Shown one piece after another: positions 1 through 5,823 of a stretch of 10,815 nt of DNA. Within the stretch, counting starts at the first letter, position 1. Every line of letters starts with the position of its first letter. Both the position numbers and the translations under genes were made by a program. Origin of the DNA: Gammaproteobacteria bacterium (lineage in GTDB: Bacteria > Pseudomonadota > Gammaproteobacteria > Pseudomonadales > Azotimanducaceae); contig JAPUJX010000245.1 in NCBI GenBank assembly GCA_027295975.1, forward strand, positions 1 through 10,815. The letters are read 5' to 3'. Under the pieces are notes generated by a model that worked only from the letters and a program-made list of their open reading frames with translations, ran no database searches and was not told where the DNA came from.

Positions 1-55
1 CCCGAATTACCTGAATTTACGCTCACAAAACTAGAACCGGATAAAGGAGATACCT

Positions 56-928
56 ATGGGAATGCTCGACGGCAAAGTTGCCCTCGTTACGGGCGCAGGT
101 GGCGGCCTCGGCCGTTCGCACTCGCTGCTTCTGGCCAAAGATGGTGCCGCGGTAGTGGTCAACGATCTCGGGGGTGCCCGTGACGGTACCGGTTCCAGCA
201 GTTCGATGGCGGACGGCGTTGTCGCCGAAATCAAGGCGGCCGGCGGCAAGGCGATTGCACATTATGGTTCTGTTTCAGACAAGGAGGCCGCTCAAGGCAT
301 GGTGGATCTCGCGGTGAGCGAGTTCGGCAAGATCGACATCTGCATCTGCAACGCCGGTATCCTGCTCGACAAGTCATTCAAGAATATGGACGACGAGATG
401 TGGGACGTGGTGCTCGACGTTCATCTGCGCGGCACCTACCTGGTGGCCAAAGCCGCCTACGACAAGATGCTCGAGCTGGAAAACGGCGGCCGGATCATTA
501 TGACCAGTTCCACCTCCGGACTGCTCGGCAACTTCGGCCAGACCAACTACGGCGCCGCCAAAGCGGGCATTGCCGGGTTCATGCGATGTTTATGGCTCGA
601 GGGAATCAAGTACAAAATTACCGTCAACGTGCTGGCGCCCACGGCGATGTCACGCCTGACGGAGGACATATTCCCCGAGCAGATGCAGGACCAGTTTCCA
701 CCGGAAACCGTATCGCCTGCGGTCGTGTGGTTGTGCACGGACGAAGCCAAGGACGTCAGCGGCCGCCAGTGGCTGGTCGCCGGCAACAGCGTGTCACTGC
801 TTTCCTGGCAGCTTACCCCGATCGCCAATCAGGATCTGTCCGAAGGACCCTGGGATGTCGAGGAGATCGGTGAACGCATTCTGGCAAGCAAGGATGACTG
901 GCCGCCCGTGAATCCGATGCGCGGATAA
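56..928 (+). CDS. SDR family oxidoreductase, MFE-2/HSD17B4-like (3-hydroxyacyl-CoA or hydroxysteroid dehydrogenase)
   Basis: A 290-residue classical short-chain dehydrogenase. The Rossmann motif TGAGGGLG lies at residues 12-19. The acidic D37 at the end of strand 2 (VVNDLGG) points to NAD+ rather than NADP+. NAG follows at 99-101, and the catalytic set is S152, Y165 and K169 (YGAAK). The position usually held by the tetrad Asn carries H123 (VHLRG), which is typical of the dehydrogenase domain of peroxisomal multifunctional enzyme 2; GNFGQTNYGAAK also fits that group. Such enzymes oxidise (3R)-hydroxyacyl-CoA or ring/side-chain hydroxyls of steroids. In MFE-2 the domain is fused to a hydratase; here it stands alone. 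AGGAG at 45-49, six bases ahead, supports ATG 56 over the in-frame ATG at 62. It is the first gene of a three-gene operon with two acyl-CoA dehydrogenases, so a role in beta-oxidation of a CoA ester is inferred. Substrate unknown. Confidence 0.93.
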   Translation: MGMLDGKVALVTGAGGGLGRSHSLLLAKDGAAVVVNDLGGARDGTGSSSSMADGVVAEIKAAGGKAIAHYGSVSDKEAAQGMVDLAVSEFGKIDICICNAGILLDKSFKNMDDEMWDVVLDVHLRGTYLVAKAAYDKMLELENGGRIIMTSSTSGLLGNFGQTNYGAAKAGIAGFMRCLWLEGIKYKITVNVLAPTAMSRLTEDIFPEQMQDQFPPETVSPAVVWLCTDEAKDVSGRQWLVAGNSVSLLSWQLTPIANQDLSEGPWDVEEIGERILASKDDWPPVNPMRG

Positions 929-934
929 CACTCT

Positions 935-954
935 TCTACCCGAGTCTACCCGAG
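935..954 (+). repeat. 10-bp perfect tandem duplication in the SDR-ACAD spacer
   Basis: The 10-mer TCTACCCGAG occurs twice back to back in the 49-base spacer between the SDR stop and the next start. It looks like a simple replication-slippage duplication. No hairpin or promoter is evident in it, and the ribosome site of the next gene (AGGAA, 966-970) lies beyond it. Confidence 0.7.
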
Positions 955-977
955 TTGTTCGAACCAGGAATCGTTAC

Positions 978-2081
978 ATGAACTTTGGTTTTACCCAGGA
1001 GCAGGAGATGCTCCGCGATCAGGTACGACGTTTCATGACCGAGGCGTGTCCCATGAGCACGGTGCGGGAGCTCACGGCAAAGGACGCTCCATTTTCCGAA
1101 AAACTCTGGGATCAAATCGCGAGTCTCGGTTGGTTGGGGCTCATCGTGCCGGAGCAGTACGGGGGTATCGGTTTGAAATGGATCGATCTCGCACTGGTGC
1201 TGGAGGAAACCGCTCGTGGCTTGAGCCCCCTGCCGATTCTCTCCCAGGCGCTTGCTTCGGCGGCGGTACTTCGAGCCGGCAACGATGAGCAGCGGGCAAA
1301 CTGGTTACCGGCACTCGCCTCGGGTGAGGTCCGCGCAACGCTTGCCCTGTACGACGAACCCAACTGGTTCGATGCACAGGCGGTGACCCTCACGGGCATT
1401 CCCGTCGACGATGGCATCGAGTTGCATGGCCGCAAACCATTTGTCGCGGACGCGATGTCATCAAATCAGCTTCTGCTCGCCTACCTTGGACCTGCGGGTC
1501 TGGGGCTCGCCGCCATCGGCAAAAGCCAGGTGAAGGTAACCGAAGAGCCTTCGATGGACGTCACCAAGCCAACAGGATCAATCATTCTCGATCATGTTCA
1601 GGTGTCCGCCGATCGCCTGATGCCGATTTCCCCGGAAGATCTCGCCTACCTTGCCGACTGCGGCGCGGTAGCCGTCACCGCCGAGATGGTGGGCGCCGCG
1701 GATACGACCCTCACCATGACCAGCAACTACGCCAAGGAGCGTATCCAGTTCGGCAAACCAATCGGCCAGTATCAAGGAGTAAAACACCGGTTGGCAGACA
1801 TGTTTGTGGACGTCGAATCATTCCGCAGCCTGCTTTATTACGCCGCCTGGTGCATAGACGATGCGGTGGGTGAGTTGCCTCGAGCCATCTCGCTGGCCAA
1901 GGGTTATGCATCGGACGCATTCGTCAGAATAGGTATCGACGGCGTCGGCTTACACGGCGCCATAGGGTTCACTGCAGAGTACGACGTGCAGCTTTACCTT
2001 AAGCGGTCCAAATGGTCCCGCCCCATGTACGGCGATTCCGACTACCACCTGGACCGCGTTGCCACCCTGGGAGGCATCTGA
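978..2081 (+). CDS. Acyl-CoA dehydrogenase family protein, probable FAD-loop subunit of a heteromeric ACAD
   Basis: A 367-residue acyl-CoA dehydrogenase fold. The N-terminal helical domain opens with the typical FTQEQEMLRDQVRRF. The C-terminal domain has the conserved loop YAKERIQFGKPIGQYQGVKH (251-270), whose R255 and Q266 lie where ACADs bind FAD across the dimer, then LHGAIGFTAE (325-334). The middle domain is degenerate: the usual SEP-x-GSD substrate/FAD motif is replaced by DEPNWFDAQ (126-134). Aligning on the helix glycine (G239) puts G229 where isovaleryl-CoA-type enzymes carry the catalytic Glu, so this chain probably cannot deprotonate substrate alone. Loss of the base in one chain and its presence in the partner is known from the alpha2beta2 ACADs of mycobacterial cholesterol side-chain breakdown (ChsE types). 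AGGAA at 966-970, seven bases ahead, supports ATG 978. Its TGA overlaps the next ATG by one base, implying coupled, stoichiometric translation. Confidence 0.93.
   Translation: MNFGFTQEQEMLRDQVRRFMTEACPMSTVRELTAKDAPFSEKLWDQIASLGWLGLIVPEQYGGIGLKWIDLALVLEETARGLSPLPILSQALASAAVLRAGNDEQRANWLPALASGEVRATLALYDEPNWFDAQAVTLTGIPVDDGIELHGRKPFVADAMSSNQLLLAYLGPAGLGLAAIGKSQVKVTEEPSMDVTKPTGSIILDHVQVSADRLMPISPEDLAYLADCGAVAVTAEMVGAADTTLTMTSNYAKERIQFGKPIGQYQGVKHRLADMFVDVESFRSLLYYAAWCIDDAVGELPRAISLAKGYASDAFVRIGIDGVGLHGAIGFTAEYDVQLYLKRSKWSRPMYGDSDYHLDRVATLGGI
2069..2074 (+). promoter_or_regulatory. Ribosome binding site that sets the start of the second ACAD
   Basis: GGGAGG ends six bases before ATG 2081, inside the last codons of the upstream ACAD gene. 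The reading frame is open to an ATG at 2012, but that extra stretch (23 residues, rich in Pro and Arg) is unlike the family, while MDFEYTPEEQAFREEV is the classic ACAD N-terminus. The downstream start is therefore chosen. Confidence 0.75.
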
Positions 2082-3241
2082 TGGATTTCGAATACACCCC
2101 CGAAGAGCAGGCGTTTCGAGAGGAGGTGCGAACCTTTCTCGCTGAAAATCTGCCTCGGAAGGCTGAACGTGGCACGGATTTTCTCGCTACCTGGCTGGCC
2201 AAGGTGCGGGAGAAGGGCTGGGTGGGTTTCTCCTGGCCCAAGGAATTTGGCGGCAGCGACGGCGGCCTGATCGAGCAAACCATCCTCCGCGAGGAGATGG
2301 CCCTCGCCAAGGCACCTCCCCTCGGCACCTCGTTCATGGGGTTGGCGTGGGTAGGTCCGGGCATCATGCAGTACGGCACCGAAGCGCAGAAAAAGAAGTT
2401 CATCCCCGACATCCTCGACAGCAAGGTCACCTGGTGCACCGGTTATTCGGAACCCAACCACGGTAGCGACCTCGCTTCGATTCAATGCAAGGCCGTCCGA
2501 GAGGGTGATCACTACCTGGTGAACGGTCAGAAAACCTGGACTACGGGCGCCGCTTTTTCTCAGTGGATAATCCTGTTGACGCGCACCAGTTTCGATGTCG
2601 AGGTAAAACACAACGGCATCACCTGTCTGCTGGTGGCCATGGATAGCCCTGGCATCGATGTGCGGCCCATCGAAAACATGGCGGGAGACCGGCACTTCGC
2701 GGAAATCTTCTTTACCGATGTGAAAGTTCCCGTGGAAAATCGTCTGGGCGAGGAAGGAGATGGTTGGAAGGTCACCGTTTCGGCGCTGGCCAACGAACGC
2801 TCCAGCATCGGCGAGGTCACCCAGATGTTCGGCAAGCTCGATACCTTGAAAGCGCTGGTCAAAAGGACAAACAGGCAAGGCAAGCCGGCCAGCAAAGATC
2901 CTAAAGTACGACGCACGCTCGCCGTATTCGAAGCCAAGATCGCAGCCATGAAATACAATGGCCTGCGTTATCTGACCAAGCAGATCAGAGGTGAACCCCT
3001 CACCAGCGAAACCTCGGTGAACAAACTTCACCGCGCAAGCCTCGAGATCGAGATGGACGACTTTGCCGTGGAACTGACCGGACAGTCGGGACTTCAACTC
3101 AAGGGCGGCAGCGATGCCGTGGAAAACGGCAGGTGGGCGAAGTCGAGCCTGAACTGGCCTAACGTCGTGATCGGCGGCGGCACGCCGAACATTCAGCGGA
3201 ACATCATCGCCGAGCGAATCCTCGGGTTACCGAAAGACTGA
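2081..3241 (+). CDS. Acyl-CoA dehydrogenase, probable catalytic subunit of a heteromeric ACAD
   Basis: A 386-residue acyl-CoA dehydrogenase. Residues 122-131 (YSEPNHGSDL) and 148-155 (NGQKTWTT) are the middle-domain motifs that contact FAD and thioester. The MCAD-type catalytic Glu position near the C-terminus is Gly (VIGGGTPNIQR, G366). E239 in LANERSSIG fits the alternative catalytic Glu used by isovaleryl-CoA-like and ChsE-type enzymes. The RxQFG loop is absent and replaced by a basic linker (KRTNRQGKPASKDPKVR, 261-277), as in FadE26/FadE29-like chains. This complements the upstream ACAD, which has the loop but not the Glu. The expected product is an alpha2beta2 enzyme that desaturates a bulky acyl-CoA such as a steroid side chain or branched chain; the assembly is inferred, the motifs are seen. 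The start overlaps the upstream stop by one base. The gene converges on the minus-strand lipoprotein gene with only 28 bases between stops. Confidence 0.94.
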   Translation: MDFEYTPEEQAFREEVRTFLAENLPRKAERGTDFLATWLAKVREKGWVGFSWPKEFGGSDGGLIEQTILREEMALAKAPPLGTSFMGLAWVGPGIMQYGTEAQKKKFIPDILDSKVTWCTGYSEPNHGSDLASIQCKAVREGDHYLVNGQKTWTTGAAFSQWIILLTRTSFDVEVKHNGITCLLVAMDSPGIDVRPIENMAGDRHFAEIFFTDVKVPVENRLGEEGDGWKVTVSALANERSSIGEVTQMFGKLDTLKALVKRTNRQGKPASKDPKVRRTLAVFEAKIAAMKYNGLRYLTKQIRGEPLTSETSVNKLHRASLEIEMDDFAVELTGQSGLQLKGGSDAVENGRWAKSSLNWPNVVIGGGTPNIQRNIIAERILGLPKD

Positions 3242-3269
3242 TCTGCCGTCCTGACCGACCGCTTCGGCG

Positions 3270-4328
3270 TTATTCGATTTTTATCCGGGCGATCCGGTCA
3301 CCCGCAAAGGTGCCGAGAAAAAGTTCGTCGCCAAACTCTACCGCGACCGTGGCCCCACCCATCGGCGCGCCCCGGTTCGCCAGTATGACGTTGGCGGACA
3401 TGTCATTCGGATTAAGCGCGACGATTTCAAAACCGAAGCCGCAGGAACCCGCCTCGATGGATTGACAGGCTGTGAGTTCCATAAAGCCATCCGTGTGCGA
3501 TGCCACCAGCAGCCTGCCGTCGCGCGACCAGGTGATGTTGTCCGGGCTTGCAACGGTTGCGGCGGCTACCACTTTCCCTGAGCCGAGATCGAGTTTGCGG
3601 ACCTCATCGGCCAGGTACATGTTGATGAACAGGTGGCTTTCGTCAGCCGATTTCTCGATACCGTTGGGAAATGGCCCGTCGCTCCCGGCAACGGGACTGA
3701 ACCCATTTGCCGCATCCCATTGATAGACAAAACCCGTATCGCTTCCGAACAGAAGCGCCTTCAACATGGCGCTCATCTGGCTGTCCCTCGGCATCATCTG
3801 AGTTACCCAGAACCCGCCGTCGCGCTTCGCAACCACATCGTTGAACGCCGCCTGGTCAGGGCCCGATGCGCAACCTCGCCAGGCGAGCGCGACGCCGTCA
3901 CCCTGCTGTAACACCTCGAAAAATTCCACGGATTCCCGCTGCCCATGATTCACCACGAGCAACATCAGGCGTCCGTCCGAACGTTGCTCGAGATCTATCC
4001 CGTGAGGAGAAAACGCGACCAGGTCGGGGGGCGGACAGGTTTCGTCTCCCCAACCGCGATCATTCATGACAACCATCGACGTTGGCGGGAACAACACTTC
4101 TATGTCTCCGCTCAATGGAGAATAGAGAACTATATCGCCGGATTTGGCCCCATCCATGGACCCCATCTGGCTGACCAGGAGTTGGTCACCCAGAACCGCC
4201 ATGTCTTCAGGATTGTGAAACCGGCAATCCGGGGTCATGCCATGGCTGGGTTCGCAGCCGAGAATGGGCGTCGGCGATTCGGCGCAACCGATCAACAACA
4301 ACGTGCACACCGCGATGAGTTTTTTCAT
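3270..4328 (-). CDS. Lipid-anchored paraoxonase/arylesterase-like six-bladed beta-propeller
   Basis: A 352-residue lipoprotein. The signal peptide MKKLIAVCTLLLIGC has a lipobox LIGC with C15 lipidated; the +2 residue is Ala, so outer-membrane sorting is expected. The body matches serum paraoxonase (PON): ED at 41-42, SPHGI at 107-111, LLVVNH at 123-128, FNDVVA at 162-167, PNGI at 221-224, DNITWS at 263-268, ending in a GATVAV blade. By position these give PON1's calcium ligands (E41, D42, N163, N222, D263, N264) and its His dyad (H109, H128). PONs are calcium-dependent lactonases that also cleave aryl esters and organophosphates, so a periplasmic or surface lactonase/arylesterase is inferred. 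The frame is open further upstream to 4442, but that stretch lies within the preceding gene and lacks the signal; ATG 4328 places the signal peptide first. It begins one base after the phosphoesterase stop, so the pair is coupled. Confidence 0.88.
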   Translation of the reverse strand: MKKLIAVCTLLLIGCAESPTPILGCEPSHGMTPDCRFHNPEDMAVLGDQLLVSQMGSMDGAKSGDIVLYSPLSGDIEVLFPPTSMVVMNDRGWGDETCPPPDLVAFSPHGIDLEQRSDGRLMLLVVNHGQRESVEFFEVLQQGDGVALAWRGCASGPDQAAFNDVVAKRDGGFWVTQMMPRDSQMSAMLKALLFGSDTGFVYQWDAANGFSPVAGSDGPFPNGIEKSADESHLFINMYLADEVRKLDLGSGKVVAAATVASPDNITWSRDGRLLVASHTDGFMELTACQSIEAGSCGFGFEIVALNPNDMSANVILANRGAPMGGATVAVEFGDELFLGTFAGDRIARIKIE

Positions 4329-4329
4329 G

Positions 4330-4923
4330 TTAACGCCGTTTCCAGGGAGGAACGCCTTCCCAGTCGAAAGGTTCGATGCCGTCTTCGACAAGCTGCCACA
4401 CGCTCGCACTCGCAACACCTTGGTCAATCTCCAGAAAGCCAATAGTGCCGAACTGAGTATCGTAATTGTGCGGATAAGTCGCGGACCCGGGATTTACACA
4501 TAATACCCCGTTGATTTCTTCGATCCGCTCTTGGTGAGTGTCACCCGAGATAATGACGTCCGGAGTGCGCTCCGGAAAAAATCGATCGATCCATCTGTCC
4601 AACGTGAAGTCGGGTGGCCGTTCCGGCACGGGAACGTAGTGGGTCAAACCCACCCAGAGCCCTTCCAGATTCAACAGCCAGGCGTATTGCACCCGGGGAT
4701 CTTCGGGCTGCAACGGTCTGCCGCCGCCGCCATCCTCACCATTACCCCGTGCGGCATAAACGGGAGCGATCTTCTCGAGTTCGTCCAGGACGAAAAATTC
4801 GTGAATGTCGCCGCCGTGCATGATCATGTCCACCCCGTCGAACGCGTCGCCGATCTGTGGCCATAGAGAGGCTCGTGCCTCAGGTAGATGAGTATCGGAG
4901 ATAAGACCGATGCGGATCCCCAT
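4330..4923 (-). CDS. YfcE/MJ0936-type metallophosphoesterase
   Basis: A 197-residue calcineurin-like phosphoesterase with no signal peptide, so cytosolic. Dimetal-site motifs appear in order: SDTH (D10, H12), HGGD (D39), RGN (N61), LTH (H95), SGDTH (D128, H130) and the closing NPGS (144-147). YfcE relatives usually read GHTH at the fifth motif; here it is GDTH, so one metal-ligand His is replaced by Asp, which may alter metal or substrate choice. A Gly-rich insert (GEDGGGG) follows the GN motif, where many family members have a third-motif loop. Relatives hydrolyse small phosphodiesters or aryl phosphates in vitro, but the physiological substrate is usually unknown. It is first in a two-gene operon with the paraoxonase-like lipoprotein; the stop is one base from the lipoprotein ATG. 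No convincing Shine-Dalgarno is seen ahead of ATG 4923; GAGTG is the best candidate. Confidence 0.9.
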   Translation of the reverse strand: MGIRIGLISDTHLPEARASLWPQIGDAFDGVDMIMHGGDIHEFFVLDELEKIAPVYAARGNGEDGGGGRPLQPEDPRVQYAWLLNLEGLWVGLTHYVPVPERPPDFTLDRWIDRFFPERTPDVIISGDTHQERIEEINGVLCVNPGSATYPHNYDTQFGTIGFLEIDQGVASASVWQLVEDGIEPFDWEGVPPWKRR

Positions 4924-5068
4924 AACTGATTTTCACTCAAACAAATGTCCCAACCAAGCGAAGTATGCCCGGGTTTCTGACCCCGCGACAGCATTCAAGT
5001 GCAAAAACCATCACCAGTGAAATGTTCTCGCCCGCCGATTTTGAAATCGAGAGAGTTCCCACATGCCA
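4924..5068. other. 145-base spacer upstream of the phosphoesterase-lipoprotein operon
   Basis: This spacer should carry the promoter of the minus-strand operon, but I find no convincing -35/-10 pair. It contains a short inverted repeat at 5036-5049 (CGATTT, TG, AAATCG), just beyond the cupin stop. That repeat lacks a following T-run, so it is not a clear terminator. Confidence 0.4.
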
Positions 5069-5545
5069 TCATATTGGTTCATGGGACGGTACTTGCGACT
5101 TGGTCTGCCGCGTTTTTCTTCGGGGGGTATCTGGCGTTGCTGCCGTTTTAGCAGTCGGGTTGAAAGGTTGGTGCGGGACGCCTGCGGGAACGAGGATCGA
5201 CTCCCCCGGTCCGACTTTCTTCACCTCTCCGTTGACTCGGACGTGTAACGTTCCCTCGGCCACCGAGAACTGCTCATCGAAAGACTCGTGAAAGTGAAGC
5301 GGTGGACCGGGGGCATTGGGTTCGATGACCAGTTCGCTGATTAGCCATTCGCCATCAATACCAGTCACTGTCTGAACAAATCCCTCGGCCCGGCTCACGA
5401 TCAAGTCTCCGACTCCAGGGTAACTGGCCGGATCCGGGGCCGCCTGTGGCAAGATCTCGCGGTGAAGCAAGTTTCCGATCGCGACCTAGACAAACAGTAA
5501 GACGACTATGGTTACAACGATTCGTCCAAACGTCCCTCCGGGCAT
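5069..5545 (-). pseudogene. Membrane-anchored cupin gene interrupted by an in-frame TAG (possible frameshift near the end)
   Basis: Reading the minus strand from ATG 5545 (GGAGG eight bases ahead) gives MPGGTFGRIVVTIVVLLFV, then TAG at 5486-5488, then, in the same frame, VAIGNLLHREILPQAAPDP. The stop thus falls inside a single hydrophobic anchor that would precede a periplasmic cupin. The cupin motifs are complete: HFHESFDEQFSVAEG (motif 1) and GESILVPAGVPHQPFN (motif 2), a likely metal-binding barrel. After PFNPTAK the frame ends in about 25 basic, low-complexity residues (RRKTRQTKSQ), unlike a cupin tail; a run of six G at 5122-5127 is a plausible indel site, but I cannot prove a frameshift. 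A 133-residue protein could start at TTG 5470 and yield an unanchored cupin. Alternatives are a sequencing error or amber readthrough. No other gene with a visible end in this window stops at TAG. Confidence 0.7.
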
Positions 5546-5553
5546 GGCACCTG

Positions 5554-5558
5554 CCTCC
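5554..5558 (-). promoter_or_regulatory. Ribosome binding site of the original cupin start
   Basis: GGAGG on the minus strand, eight bases ahead of ATG 5545. A strong site at the head of the short anchor frame supports the view that the anchor and the cupin behind the TAG were one gene. A second ATG at 5560 lies upstream of the site and has no comparable signal. Confidence 0.6.
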
Positions 5559-5699
5559 ATCGCATATTTTGGATTTAGTCGCGGGTTGACGGCATTGTAA
5601 ATCTGGCGAGTATACGCCTGCCACAGATCCCGTGGGGCTGGAGTACAGGTGCATCTGAAACCGCTGAAGGGTCGCGGCGGGAATGCCGACACCCGCATG

Positions 5700-5725
5700 A
5701 AAAGCGTTCCCGCGGGAACGCTTTT
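5700..5725. terminator. Perfect 26-bp palindrome, bidirectional-terminator shape
   Basis: Each half is AAAAGCGTTCCCG, followed directly by its exact reverse complement. As RNA this folds into a GC-rich stem around a CGCG loop, flanked by A4 on the 5' side and U4 on the 3' side on either strand: the textbook shape of a bidirectional intrinsic terminator. Its position is odd, because it lies upstream of both neighbouring genes rather than at a 3' end. It could insulate the divergent genes, be the leftover of a lost gene, or act as an operator. Confidence 0.5.
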
Positions 5726-5823
5726 GGCGGAGTGATTGTCCGACACTTGGATAAAGTCATGGAATCTGTACCTGCTATAGATATTACCATCGAGAGAATT
5801 GCTCGAAACCTGAGAACTCTGGT

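Larger units (their letters stand above)
5546..5823. other. Gene-free region between divergent cupin and methyltransferase genes
   Basis: About 280 bases with no credible gene. The open frames here are short or are chance extensions of neighbouring frames. The 3' half is AT-richer and contains TATAGA at 5776-5781, about 43 bases before the methyltransferase start, which could be a -10 box. No good -35 lies at the right distance, so I do not call a promoter. The main structure is the palindrome at 5700-5725. Confidence 0.5.

Noticed and set aside
2012..2080. Upstream extension of the second acyl-CoA dehydrogenase to ATG 2012
   Set aside because: The extra 23 residues are unlike the family, and GGGAGG is placed correctly for ATG 2081.
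2042..3097. 351-codon open frame antisense to the second acyl-CoA dehydrogenase
   Set aside because: It lies fully opposite a gene with clear family motifs, and its translation shows no domain, signal or ribosome site. Long antisense frames are common in GC-rich genes.
4329..4442. Upstream extension of the paraoxonase-like lipoprotein to 4442
   Set aside because: It would bury the lipoprotein signal peptide inside the chain and overlap the phosphoesterase by more than 100 bases.
3945..4445. 166-codon plus-strand frame across the lipoprotein/phosphoesterase junction
   Set aside because: It crosses two well-supported minus-strand genes, and its Arg- and His-rich translation is typical of a shadow frame.
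5036..5049. Inverted repeat CGATTT-TG-AAATCG downstream of the cupin as a terminator
   Set aside because: The stem is AT-rich, the loop is two bases and there is no T-run; chance cannot be excluded.
5776..5781. TATAGA as the -10 box of the methyltransferase promoter
   Set aside because: No acceptable -35 at 16-18 bases; TTGGAT at 5747 is 23 bases away.
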